A stretch of 64,000 nucleotides of DNA from the NCBI GenBank assembly GCA_019749915.1, contig JAIEPE010000003.1:33539-97538 (forward strand). The letters run 5' to 3'. Below are positions 56,901-64,000 of this stretch, one piece after another. The notes beneath the pieces were generated by a model. That model saw only the letters and a list, made by a program, of their open reading frames with translations, was not told where the DNA came from and did no database searches. A program made the position numbers and the translations under genes. The number at the start of each line of letters is the position of its first letter. The first letter of the stretch is position 1. The DNA is from Alphaproteobacteria bacterium. Its GTDB lineage: Bacteria > Pseudomonadota > Alphaproteobacteria > UBA9655.

Positions 56901-57351
56901 AAGTTTATTGGAATATAGCCTTCTAATTTATAAGGAACATTTTCCGAAGAAATTTGATGAGATTTCTCAAGCTTCCACATGCCTTGCAAAAATTCATATG
57001 GAGCTTGGGAATTATGAAGCAGCTTTAATCCTTCTTAATGAGAGTCTTAAAATCCTTAAAATTCATTTTAAAGAAGAGCATCAAAAAACTTTATTGGCTT
57101 CTTTATATTTAGGAAACACTTATAAAAATCTAGGCAATTATGAAAAGGCAAAGATTGTTCTTCAAGAATGCCTATACAATTGTGAGAAGATTTATGGCAA
57201 AGATCATATTGAAACTGCTCGTATTTTGAGAGCTTTAGGAGAAATTTTCTTTTTAGAGGGGCAGAAGGAAACTGCAAAAAATTTTCTGCGGAAAGCTTTA
57301 GAAATATTTCAAAAGAACGAACATTCTGAAGCTCACATGATTAATATTTAA
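53935..57351 (+). CDS. LuxR-type HTH / transmembrane / NB-ARC / TPR protein, copy 2
   Basis: 1138-residue paralogue of the protein at 16270, with the same order of parts. A LuxR-type HTH occupies about 22-82 (RRVVDIIAYLLSGKSAKTIA, PKTIEAHMRNIMMKVECNSR). An alpha/beta segment (about 115-250; LSCVIIYWDDREYFYDLEKHL, KFIIYIISREMIEQE, SIVALFSNNS) has spacing reminiscent of TIR/SEFIR folds. A basic stretch KARKK precedes a hydrophobic helix at about 308-326. NB-ARC follows with P-loop GIGGAGKTT at 386-394 and ILIYDN as Walker B. From about residue 770 there are about nine 42-residue TPRs (LGNVYRRLGNYEKAKCLLEG). The TPR repeats are more regular than in copy 1. It is divergent from a LuxI-like relic and followed by two gene remnants. 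Confidence 0.9.
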   Translation: MIFNILPQGTCVSHLENVSGIKFTRRVVDIIAYLLSGKSAKTIATCLSIAPKTIEAHMRNIMMKVECNSRDGIIEFVEKSKKLPLFKEHYISLLTSASFEEKLSKVSIELGDDPLSCVIIYWDDREYFYDLEKHLKLAGIKTSSKVRESQLFFRPPIDDGESGKGKFIIYIISREMIEQEVVNKKGEVVSFIQKLKETSNSIVALFSNNSIHNDCPQDSNNIGDVQSLEQKTYYDFVFMILKRFLPNIVLDQIILDFKSHCDSICGASEIIYEPLLKADKTQLSTSQVSHLNVYILNFFDFIKARKKSFFIGSVFSIGLFCIWTLDVIGNKEGKLTQHKKLDNGIAVIANLSIPTQTVLLDRPQLMERIDKSLKVPQDIHTIALVGIGGAGKTTLARQYARQQNADVVWELDADSREDLNDSFKELAEALSKTEEEKEKLKSFRDITNTEEREKKIVSFVRNKLKYVPSWILIYDNVAKFEAIQNHFPHNPSTWGRGKVVLITRDDNIGHNNHINEIIQIGELSPEEKLTLFAKIMVNGKSSKLTSTQIEQAKKFLNDIPPFPLDVSIAAYYLKATNVPYEKYLEHLKEHNKDFASVQENVLREATDYAKTRYRIITLSLKDLIDTHKDFGDLLLLVSLLDNQNIPRDLLNIYKGDVVVEDFIYNLKKYSFVTNESPASSSPFLTFSIHPSTQEICLRYLIQALNLDRNSHSLQEIFNTLEVHLAEAIDKEDFLKLKLLLSHCERLISHQDLLTDVIKRSIGGQLGYIYFYLGNYKKAKNLLEKALVIYKENLDKDYLGMAQAMVSLGNVYRRLGNYEKAKCLLEGSLIIYREHSNTNHPAAARALATLANIYRSLSQYKKAKDLFNESLTIYKNHFPENHPKIAWVLAHLGNVHREIGDYKQAKDLIERSLMIYRQHFSENHVKVGWVLSLLGDIYRKLGNYEKAKALFEQALIVFKDHFPENDSKIAHSLMDLGDVYGHLGDRKKAKSLLEYSLLIYKEHFPKKFDEISQASTCLAKIHMELGNYEAALILLNESLKILKIHFKEEHQKTLLASLYLGNTYKNLGNYEKAKIVLQECLYNCEKIYGKDHIETARILRALGEIFFLEGQKETAKNFLRKALEIFQKNEHSEAHMINI

Positions 57352-57352
57352 G

Positions 57353-57523
57353 CATTTACACGTTCATCTTATACCCGGATATAAGACTAAACGAATTTTT
57401 AACGGGATTGAATTTGAAGATGCTCGATGGGGACAAAACTATGAGCCATACGATAAAGAATTTAGACTCAATTTACCAACACTCATCGAAATAAAAAAAA
57501 TAATTAAATATCATTTAAGATAA
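57353..57523 (+). pseudogene. C-terminal fragment of a HIT-family hydrolase gene
   Basis: Directly after the NB-ARC gene stop, another frame reads HLHVHLIPGYKTKRIFNGIE, continues EFEDARWGQNYEPYDKEF and ends at TAA 57521-57523. The H-x-H-x-H-like HLHVHLIP motif plus WGxNYxPY is characteristic of HIT (histidine triad) nucleotide hydrolases such as diadenosine-tetraphosphate hydrolase. Everything before the triad is missing, so the fragment cannot work. Confidence 0.7.
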
Positions 57524-57536
57524 AAACATTTATGTT

Positions 57537-58204
57537 ATGCAAATGCCTTTATTGGATTTTAAAATATACATATTATTCGGCTTTCCAGGAGCGGGAAAAG
57601 GAACTTTTGCTCAAGCTCTTAAAGAAAAGGGATATATTCATGTTTCTACGGGGGATATTCTCAGAGAAGAAGTTAAAAAACAAACGCCGATAGGGTTAAA
57701 GTATAAGAGAGAGATAGAATCTGCTTCTAATTTACTTCCGAAAAATATTATTCAAAAAATAATATTAGATAAAATCATAATGTTAATTGAGAGAAGGGAA
57801 AATCTAATTTTAGATGGATTCCCCAAAACAATTGAACAAGCTAAGTATTTAAATAAACTTATAGAGAAATATTCTTTAAATCAAAATATTCATATAATTT
57901 ACTTAGATGTTCCAATTGATCTAGCCTTAGCTCGTATTCAAGCAAGAATAACTTGTAGTGAATGCGGGAAAATTTATAATTTATTAACAATAAAACCGAA
58001 AACTAATGGAAAATGCGACGTTTGTGAGGCTTTACTTGTGCAGAGAGCTTTCATAAAAGGATCTTTTTGTTTAACAAGACTGTAAAAAAATTAATGAATT
58101 ATTATGAAGAAAAAGGAACCTTTACGAAGGTTGGCTCCGCTATGCCCTTAAAAGATTTTAGAACCCAAGCGGTAGATCTTGATAAGGCTCTTAGCAAAAG
58201 ATAG
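57537..58204 (+). pseudogene. adk: Adenylate kinase gene, frameshifted/truncated
   Basis: The first frame (57537-58085, 182 codons) contains FGFPGAGKGTFAQALKEKGYIHVSTGDILR, DGFPKTIEQAKYL, the lid zinc cysteines CSECGKIYN and CDVC, and QARITC. After VQR it derails (AFIKGSFCLTRL) and stops. A second frame from about 58046 to the TAG at 58202-58204 supplies the proper C-terminus: HKRIFLFNKTVKKLMNYYEEKG, then FRTQAVDLDKALSKR. A short deletion with frameshift has therefore removed the lid-to-core joint. A functional adk is expected elsewhere. This copy begins 13 bases after the HIT relic and ends 1 base from tRNA-Glu. Confidence 0.7.
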
Positions 58205-58205
58205 A

Positions 58206-58281
58206 TGGCGTCCCCTACGGGATTCGAACCCGTGTTGCCGCCGTGAAAGGGCGGTGTCCTAGGCCTCTAGACGAAGGGGAC
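58206..58281 (-). tRNA. tRNA-Glu (anticodon TTC)
   Basis: Minus-strand cloverleaf: acceptor GTCCCCT/AGGGGAC, anticodon stem CCGCC/GGCGG with loop CTTTCAC (anticodon TTC), T-loop TTCGAATC, discriminator G at 58209 and encoded CCA at 58206-58208. Its 3' end abuts the broken adk gene. Confidence 0.95.
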
Positions 58282-58414
58282 AGTGAAAATTTGTTTACAA
58301 TGTGTTCCTGATAAAATCAAGAGAAATAAGTTCACATCTTAAAGATAAGATTCTTATAGCTGTTTTTCAACCCATTGATGTTAAATTATTTCATCAATCC
58401 GCAGTAAAATGTTA

Positions 58415-59248
58415 TTATTGTTGACGACGCCACTCGGACCATTTTTGAATGCCTCCTGCCTTACGTTGGCAAATGAAATTATAAAATTGTTCAATAAAGT
58501 TTTTTCGATTTTCCAAGGTTTTTGAAGTGTAAGTTCCTCTCTTCCAACTTGTTGTATTGCTCAAATCCACTGAGCCGAGAAGATGTTGGCGTTTGACGAT
58601 ATTTTGTAGGCTGACTGTGGGAGCATTTTTCATGATATCGTACATTGTGAGCATCATGGATGTTCGCCCCTTGCCATGGCGACAATGAAAATGGAGCCAT
58701 GTATTTTCGGGGAGTGTATCGATAAAGTTAACAAATACGTTGATGGCTTCATCAGGTGAAATGCATTTGCTTTCGATTCTGATGTTTTTATAGTCAAACC
58801 CATATTGTTTGGCAACGATACTTTCAGGTATGACGAGTTCAGGGCGCTCTTCTAAAGAATATGTATAGATTAAACGCCGAATAAAGTGTCTTAAGTCGCT
58901 ATTGTTTGACCGATAATTTAAAAAAGCCGTAGAAATGTTCTTAATATAGCCCTTACTTTGACGAGTTCCATCAACTATGATGATGCGGCTTCTAATGTGA
59001 CTTAACCTCTTTTTGAGATCATCAAAATCAATGCTTGAGCCCCCTGAAGCCTGTAGTTCCCGCAGCCCGTTTAAATCAACCTGTTCTGCAGAAGAGATCC
59101 TATCTTGCATTGTTCGGAAGGGAGCATTCGTATAATCATCCGTCGAGACGAAATATATTAAAAAGAATAGACCTAAGAAAAGGAGTATTGCTCCTCCATT
59201 CTTGATGTACTTTAATTTCAGGATTCTCTTCACCCCTTTTCTCCACAA
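58415..59248 (-). CDS. Membrane-anchored PTP-like phytase (cysteine phosphatase)
   Basis: A 277-residue protein with one N-terminal transmembrane helix (about 19-34) and a dual-specificity/phytase-type phosphatase domain. The P-loop HCRHGKGRTS, with catalytic Cys and Arg (C-x5-R), lies at about 188-197, preceded by LPENTWLHFH. IIIVDGTRQSKGYIKN at about 90-105 matches the upstream DLRxExHGxxNG-like motif of PTP-like inositol-phosphate phosphatases. Such enzymes remove phosphates from inositol polyphosphates or phosphotyrosine and include effectors of intracellular pathogens. It lies divergent to the T6SS genes (189 bases apart). An effector or host-interaction role is an inference; the anchor suggests a periplasmic or surface position. 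Confidence 0.8.
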   Translation of the reverse strand: MWRKGVKRILKLKYIKNGGAILLFLGLFFLIYFVSTDDYTNAPFRTMQDRISSAEQVDLNGLRELQASGGSSIDFDDLKKRLSHIRSRIIIVDGTRQSKGYIKNISTAFLNYRSNNSDLRHFIRRLIYTYSLEERPELVIPESIVAKQYGFDYKNIRIESKCISPDEAINVFVNFIDTLPENTWLHFHCRHGKGRTSMMLTMYDIMKNAPTVSLQNIVKRQHLLGSVDLSNTTSWKRGTYTSKTLENRKNFIEQFYNFICQRKAGGIQKWSEWRRQQ

Positions 59249-59437
59249 AAAACAATGACGACCATTTTTTCAAAGTTTCATCTATGATTTAATATGTAAA
59301 AGACTTGAACGAGAGGGGCAAGAGATTGTTTCCATTGTTGAGCTCTTTCTCTTGGCGTGTCATAAAAATTAAAGAACTATGGAATCCTTGTTTATCTTCC
59401 AGTATACTAAGGAAAATGTTATAAACAGGGATAGACC

Positions 59438-61282
59438 GTGAGTAAGGAAAATTTCGAGCAAATGCTCGATTATTACCAACAAGAAATGATTTATCTGCGC
59501 CGAATGGGGCGGCGTTTTGCAGAGCGGTATCCTACAATTGCAGAAAGTCTGAACTTATCACCAGCGGGGTCAACAGACCCGCATGTGCGGCGTTTGATTG
59601 AATCTTTTGCCTTTTTGACAGGACGTCTTCAAAAAGAAGTGGATAACCGGTATATCCAGTTTACGAATAACCTTTTGGGAGTTTTGTATCCTCAGTTTGT
59701 ATCGCCATTTCCTTCTTCATCGGTGGCCAGTTTTCGTTTGTCTCCTCACTTAGGAAAAGCAACCTCAGGCTATAAGGTACCTCGGGGAACAGTTCTTTTT
59801 AAAGAGGCACAAGAGAAAAAAATCTGCCGTTTTCAAACTTCTTATCCCGTAGAGCTCTGGCCTATTGAGGTGAGTAAGGCTGAAGTTATGAACATCGATC
59901 AAAGTCCTTTTGATCCTGTTCAATTTCAAACGCGATGGATTCTTAGAATTCGTGTGGAGCGGTATGATGGTAATATGAGTGAACTTTCACCAGAATCGCT
60001 CCGCTTTTACTTATCTGGAGATGTGATGGCAACCCATTGTCTTTATGATAGTATATTTGCTTATCTCCCTAACCAGCATACGCCAATTTATATTCAAGCC
60101 GACTCTGATAAAATGCCTCGCCAATTAAAAGATCATTCTCTTCAGCCCGTTGGATTTAAGGAAGATGAGGCTTTAATTCCTTATCCTCATAAAAGCTTGG
60201 ATGCTTATCGTCTGCTCCATGAATACTTTGTCTTTCCCGATAAATTTAAATTTTTTGATATAAAAAACTTTTCAACCGAGGGGGCCGTGCGCTATGTGGA
60301 TATATTTATTCCTTTAGCTGATGCTAGTCGTGTTGATAAATTTCGTATCAATAAGGATAATTTTGTTCTAGGGGCTACGCCCATTGTTAATCTTTTTTCT
60401 AAAATCAGTGAGCCTATTAACCTCAACTATCAGTCTATCTCCTACCGTTTAGTGGGAGATCAACGGAATGAAGATTCAACGGAAATCCACAGCATTTTAA
60501 AAGTTGTGGGAGCTGTTCCCGGTGGGAAAGAGCCCGATATCTATGCGCCCTATTTTTCGTATGATTATGAAACAGAAGAAAGTGAGAATAGTCTTTATTG
60601 GTATGGCACGCGGTCCCCTTCAGAAATTCCGGATGTTGTTGGATCGGACGTCTTCCTATCCTTTGTGGATTATAAATTCACCCCTCAAAAACCAAGTAAT
60701 CAGGTTGTCTATGCCTATACTTTATGCACCAACAGAGATTTAGCCACCTTTATTCCTGCTGGAGCAGAGCTTCAGGTGGATGGTGCAATTCCTCCGGTGA
60801 CGATCAAGTGTATCAATCGCCCCATCGCTGAAGTGCAACCCTCTCTAGATGGTGAGGGCCAATGGCGCTTAATTTCTCAGTTGTCTTTGAATCACCTCAG
60901 TCTTTCGGGAGAAGGCAAGGCAGCTTCAGCTTTGAGAGAACTTTTACAATTAAAAGAACTTTTACAATTATATTCTGGTTTCAATCGCGATAAGCCACAT
61001 CATTCAATTGCAGCTATTTCAAATGTTACTTATGATACAGTGATGCGTCGATATGGTGTTGATACTTGGAGAGGATTTATCCAGGGTGTAGCTATTACCT
61101 TAAGTATCAATGAGAGTCCCTATGCAGGATATGGGGGCTTTATGCTGGCCTCTGTTTTGAATCAATTTTTTTCCCTCTATGTCTCCTTGAATTCATTTAC
61201 AGAGTTGACCTTAATAAGCACAAAAACTGACGGAGTTTGGAAACAATGGCCCGCCCACATCGGAAGTCAGCACTTACTGTAA
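59438..61282 (+). CDS. tssF: Type VI secretion baseplate subunit TssF
   Basis: Baseplate wedge component (ImpG/VasA) of the type VI contractile machine. 614 residues, the normal length. Typical start pattern: MLDYYQQEMIYLRRMGRRFAERYP (in part) followed by ESFAFLTGRLQKEVDNRY and NNLLGVLYPQFVSPFPS. Further sequence is consistent throughout, with RCI-like CINRP and an LSLNHLSL stretch in the C-terminal third. TssG starts within its end. Other T6SS genes probably lie nearby but not in this window. Confidence 0.93.
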   Translation: MSKENFEQMLDYYQQEMIYLRRMGRRFAERYPTIAESLNLSPAGSTDPHVRRLIESFAFLTGRLQKEVDNRYIQFTNNLLGVLYPQFVSPFPSSSVASFRLSPHLGKATSGYKVPRGTVLFKEAQEKKICRFQTSYPVELWPIEVSKAEVMNIDQSPFDPVQFQTRWILRIRVERYDGNMSELSPESLRFYLSGDVMATHCLYDSIFAYLPNQHTPIYIQADSDKMPRQLKDHSLQPVGFKEDEALIPYPHKSLDAYRLLHEYFVFPDKFKFFDIKNFSTEGAVRYVDIFIPLADASRVDKFRINKDNFVLGATPIVNLFSKISEPINLNYQSISYRLVGDQRNEDSTEIHSILKVVGAVPGGKEPDIYAPYFSYDYETEESENSLYWYGTRSPSEIPDVVGSDVFLSFVDYKFTPQKPSNQVVYAYTLCTNRDLATFIPAGAELQVDGAIPPVTIKCINRPIAEVQPSLDGEGQWRLISQLSLNHLSLSGEGKAASALRELLQLKELLQLYSGFNRDKPHHSIAAISNVTYDTVMRRYGVDTWRGFIQGVAITLSINESPYAGYGGFMLASVLNQFFSLYVSLNSFTELTLISTKTDGVWKQWPAHIGSQHLL

Positions 61283-62289
61283 AAGACGTCTTACTGAAAG
61301 AGCCTTATCGGTTTGAGTTTCATCAAGCTGTAAAGCTGTTGGAATACCTGCATCCAAAAGCTGCTCCTTTTGGAGAAACGGTAGATCCAGATGAGGAAGT
61401 TGTTAATGTTAAGGCCCGCATTTATTTGGAGGCTCTTTCGAGCGATATTTATTCCCTTGAAGATATGAAAGGAGAGGGAGAGGGGCGACCACAACCCTAC
61501 ACCCTCAACGTTAATTTCACGGGAATTGCAGGCATTCAGGGGCCTCTTCCTTTTCCTTACACGGAAATGATAATTCAGCGTATTCGTAATGGGGATACAA
61601 GCTTAAAAGATTTCTTAGATATATTTAATCATCGCTTGGCGTCTATCCTTCACCGCATAAAAAAGCAGTACTTAATTAGCCTTAATACCCATTCTCCTGA
61701 AAAAACTGATGTTGCTATAGGTCTGCGGTCCTTCATTGGCATTAATCAAGAAGCGTTGCGTGATCGCATGCATGTGCCTGATCGTAGTCTCTTGGATTAT
61801 GCAGGGCTTTTTTGGTCGCGGCCGCATTCTGCGAGCGGACTTGAATCTATTTTAAGGAGTTATTTTCGTATTCCCTTATGGGTTGAAAAATGCGTAGGGG
61901 TATGGCGTCCTATTCAAGACAAACAACAGACCCGTATTGGCAAATCAGGTCAATGGCAAATACTAGGACAAGGAGCAGCTCTCGGGATACGTGTTTGGGA
62001 TCAAGAAAATCATCTTCGTCTTCATTTGGGGCCGTTAACTCCTGAGCAGTTTGACCGTTTTATCCCTACGGGTAAGGCTTATAAACGTCTATGCGATCTT
62101 GCGCGGTTTTATGGTGGTCCCTTGATGGATTTTACAATTGTTTATGATGTTGAAAATCCCCCCTCAACCAAGCTTAAAGAGCACGGATATTTAGGGTGGA
62201 AATCTTGGCTTGGATCCTCTCTTTCTAAGGGAGATCTTGTAAAAATACCTGGGCGAGAGAAATTTAGTCGCCCCATTTTCGGAGGTTAA
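61246..62289 (+). CDS. tssG: Type VI secretion baseplate subunit TssG
   Basis: Partner of TssF in the baseplate (ImpH/VasB). ATG at 61246 lies inside the tssF end (37-base overlap); a TTG at 61237 is an alternative. About 347 residues. Features are EPYRFEFHQAVKLLEYL (about 21-37), FTGIAGIQGPLPFPYTEMI (about 87-105), FLDIFNHRLASILHRIKKQY and GPLTPEQFDRFIPTG near the end. Function follows from the family and the tight coupling with tssF. Confidence 0.93.
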   Translation: MARPHRKSALTVKDVLLKEPYRFEFHQAVKLLEYLHPKAAPFGETVDPDEEVVNVKARIYLEALSSDIYSLEDMKGEGEGRPQPYTLNVNFTGIAGIQGPLPFPYTEMIIQRIRNGDTSLKDFLDIFNHRLASILHRIKKQYLISLNTHSPEKTDVAIGLRSFIGINQEALRDRMHVPDRSLLDYAGLFWSRPHSASGLESILRSYFRIPLWVEKCVGVWRPIQDKQQTRIGKSGQWQILGQGAALGIRVWDQENHLRLHLGPLTPEQFDRFIPTGKAYKRLCDLARFYGGPLMDFTIVYDVENPPSTKLKEHGYLGWKSWLGSSLSKGDLVKIPGREKFSRPIFGG

Positions 62290-62462
62290 TGCAGTCATTG
62301 TTAACTTTTATTCCTTAAATTTCATGATCTTATAAAAAAAGGCTCTTGCATCTGTTCCTATCATCCTCTATGTAAACCACTAATTAAATTTTAGTAAAAT
62401 GTTTCGTATTAAAAAAACTAGTATTTGTGTTAAAAAATAAGTTCGCAAAAAATACAGGATTA
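62290..62462 (+). other. Intergenic region after tssG
   Basis: AT-rich spacer of about 170 bases; no terminator of note. An AGGATTAATG context introduces the next gene. Confidence 0.3.
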
Positions 62463-64000
62463 ATGTATATGAGGGAAAAAGGGACAACTTTTTCTTACTA
62501 TTTAAGATGTTGTTTTCGTGATGGAATTGTCCGAGTTGTCGTTTATACTTCCTTGGCGCAATTTCTTCTTCAAGATGATATTTGGGCAACGGAAACAGCA
62601 GCGCCGCCTTGCGTTTTATCAGAGCGCAAATGGAATAATGAGGGGCGCCTTCGATTAATGGCGGGACGCCAACAAAGCTTGGGTCAGATTGGGCTGTTCG
62701 CACCTTTACTCCAGGATGCGACCTCTCTTTTATTTGCGGATATTCGCTTTTTTCGTTCCTCAAAACACAATTCGGAAGGCAACTTTGGACTTGCCCACCG
62801 GCAAATAGTGCCGTCTTTGGAATGGATTTTTGGAGGATACGGTTTTTTTGATAATAGGCGGTCGGAGCATCACAAGAATTTTCAACAAGGCACCTTTGGA
62901 GTGGAAGCCTTAAGTGTTCATTATGATGTTCGCGCTAACATCTATGTTCCTTTTTCTAAATCGAAAAAAATTCACTCAAAGACAACAAAACCCATTTTTA
63001 GAGGCCATTCGGAATATTTTAATAAGACCAAAGAATTTGCCTTAAGAGGGCTTGACTATGAAATTGGCCGCAGTGTTCCCCACCTTGATTGTCTCAGGCT
63101 TTATGTGGCCGGCTATAACTTCCAGGCGAATGGAGTTAAATCCATTAACGGTGTGCGTGCCCGCTTTCGTTTGGACGTTAATAGATACATCAATATTGAT
63201 GGTGAATATCAATACGATAATGTGCGTCATAGTGCACCTTATATTGGCTTTACAGTCCGTATTCCTTTTGGGGAGGTGACCGAAAAGCCGTTAACACCTC
63301 TCGAAAAGCGTATGCAAACAGATATTATCCGCGATATCGACATTGTGACAGGAAAAAGGAAAACTCCAGAACCTTCAGGACGAGAATTTTTCTTTACAAA
63401 GCCTGGAGGGACAGGGTCGGGTACCTTTGAAGATCCTGCACCTCCGCCTTCAGAGGAGCCAGAAGTTCTTGCTAAGTTCTTAAAAGAAAATCCCAGCTTT
63501 TGGCATTATGATTTGGATGATGGTAGTATAAAAACAGCCCCCCAAGTATTGGAAGAGTTACAACCCATACTTGAGCAGAACTCCCAGAAGTTTGAAGAAG
63601 AAGAGGCCCGTAAAGCAGAATCAGAGAGAAAGCGTAAGGCTGAAGAGAAAGCCGCTAATCAAGAAGCAAAGCGGAGACGTCGAGCTGAAGAAGAGGCTGC
63701 AGAAATAGAGCGTCAAGCCGCAGAACGTCAACGTCAGGAAGAAGAACGTAGACGCCAAGAGGAAACAGAACGTCAAGCTCGTGAAGCAGAGGCTGAGGCA
63801 GCGCGTCAACGTCAGATAGAAGCAGAGGCTGAAGCGGCACGTCAACGTCAAGTAGAAGCAGAGCGTCAGGCAGCAGCACGTCGGGCTGAAGAAGCAGCAG
63901 AAGCAGAGCGTCAACTAGCGGCGCGTCGAGCTGAGGAAGAGCAGAATCGTCAAGCCGCAGAACGTCAACGTCAGGAAGAAGAACGTAGACGCCAAGAGGA
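62463..64000 (+). CDS. Inverse-autotransporter-like barrel protein with charged coiled coil (3' end outside window)
   Basis: Open frame from ATG 62463 (or 62469) to the window edge, 512 codons or more. The N-terminus has a signal-like hydrophobic run. Residues about 60-290 look like an inverse-autotransporter (intimin/invasin-type) beta-domain: GRQQSLGQIGLFAPLLQD, LLFADIRFFRSS, NFGLAHRQIVPSLEWIFGGYGFFDNRRSE (in parts), VHYDVRANIYVP and IDGEYQYDNVRHSAPYIGFTVRIPFG (in part). A Pro-rich linker follows, then from about residue 375 an Arg/Glu/Gln/Ala heptad-type repeat predicted as a long coiled coil. It is downstream of tssG, and may present the coiled coil on the surface. It was read directly because it has no stop in the window. 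Confidence 0.7.
   Translation, partial: MYMREKGTTFSYYLRCCFRDGIVRVVVYTSLAQFLLQDDIWATETAAPPCVLSERKWNNEGRLRLMAGRQQSLGQIGLFAPLLQDATSLLFADIRFFRSSKHNSEGNFGLAHRQIVPSLEWIFGGYGFFDNRRSEHHKNFQQGTFGVEALSVHYDVRANIYVPFSKSKKIHSKTTKPIFRGHSEYFNKTKEFALRGLDYEIGRSVPHLDCLRLYVAGYNFQANGVKSINGVRARFRLDVNRYINIDGEYQYDNVRHSAPYIGFTVRIPFGEVTEKPLTPLEKRMQTDIIRDIDIVTGKRKTPEPSGREFFFTKPGGTGSGTFEDPAPPPSEEPEVLAKFLKENPSFWHYDLDDGSIKTAPQVLEELQPILEQNSQKFEEEEARKAESERKRKAEEKAANQEAKRRRRAEEEAAEIERQAAERQRQEEERRRQEETERQAREAEAEAARQRQIEAEAEAARQRQVEAERQAAARRAEEAAEAERQLAARRAEEEQNRQAAERQRQEEERRRQE
63711..64000 (+). repeat. Tandem coding repeats in the coiled coil
   Basis: A stretch of at least 53 bases beginning CGTCAAGCCGCAGAACGTCA occurs at 63711-63763 and again at 63948-64000 with no mismatch, 237 bases (79 codons) apart. 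Smaller units (CGTCAACGTCAG, GCAGAGGCTGAAG-like) repeat between them. Length variation by recombination is likely. Confidence 0.85.

Noticed and set aside
63621..63914. Long Cys/Leu/Phe-rich ORFs on the minus strand opposite the coiled coil
   Set aside because: They mirror the repetitive plus-strand coiled-coil codons and have no start context or family; the plus frame is continuous through the region.
63711..64000. Repeats that might be taken for a CRISPR array
   Set aside because: Repeat units are irregular, in frame and code for a heptad-type coiled coil; there are no uniform spacers and no cas genes.

Overview
The window is AT-rich, gene-dense DNA from an alphaproteobacterium, most likely an intracellular Holosporales-type lineage (Caedibacter/Paracaedibacter-like). 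The assignment is an inference from gene content: AddAB instead of RecBCD, a TIGR02300 zinc-ribbon protein, an LdtR-type MarR regulator, a YhdP-like envelope protein, type VI secretion genes, secreted lineage-specific proteins, and several decayed genes. No marker was compared with a database. The three tRNA genes (Pro-GGG, Leu-GAG, Glu-TTC) all encode their CCA ends.

Layout. 1-13 kb: housekeeping genes (rplM-rpsI, transketolase-GAPDH, ygfZ, cdd, glyQ-glyS), a lone ABC-type binding protein and two small secreted proteins. 13-20 kb: an MFS carrier, a PAP2 phosphatase, an LdtR-like regulator and the first of two giant proteins with a LuxR-type HTH, a transmembrane segment, an NB-ARC ATPase and TPR repeats. 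20-25 kb: a histidine-rich secreted protein, mgtE, maeB, tRNA-Leu, lipB and a DUF167 gene. 25-28.6 kb: two tandemly duplicated secreted proteins followed by a relic of a second DUF167 gene. 28.6-41 kb: the addB-addA-fabI-sppA operon, a YhcG-type nuclease, and LON-domain and Trm112 genes. 41-44 kb: a multi-hairpin small RNA candidate, a REP-like pair and a third secreted protein sharing a C-terminal module with the 26.9 kb protein. 44-53 kb: cmk-rpsA with a possible pseudoknot leader, a YhdP-like protein, bcp and an amine oxidase. 53-58.3 kb: a frameshifted LuxI-like acyltransferase gene divergent from the second LuxR-HTH/NB-ARC/TPR giant, then a HIT-gene fragment and a broken adenylate kinase gene beside tRNA-Glu. 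58.4 kb to the end: a membrane-anchored PTP-like phytase, type VI genes tssF and tssG, and the start of an inverse-autotransporter-like barrel protein with a long repetitive charged coiled coil, cut by the window edge.

The most unusual material is the pair of paralogous HTH-TM-NB-ARC-TPR proteins. They look like membrane-anchored STAND regulators or immune-type receptors. The second copy sits in a neighbourhood of gene relics that suggests repeated recombination. Other candidates are the structured RNA at 41.26-41.42 kb, the rpsA leader, a twin palindromic operator before ygfZ, and the shared C-terminal module of the secreted proteins.
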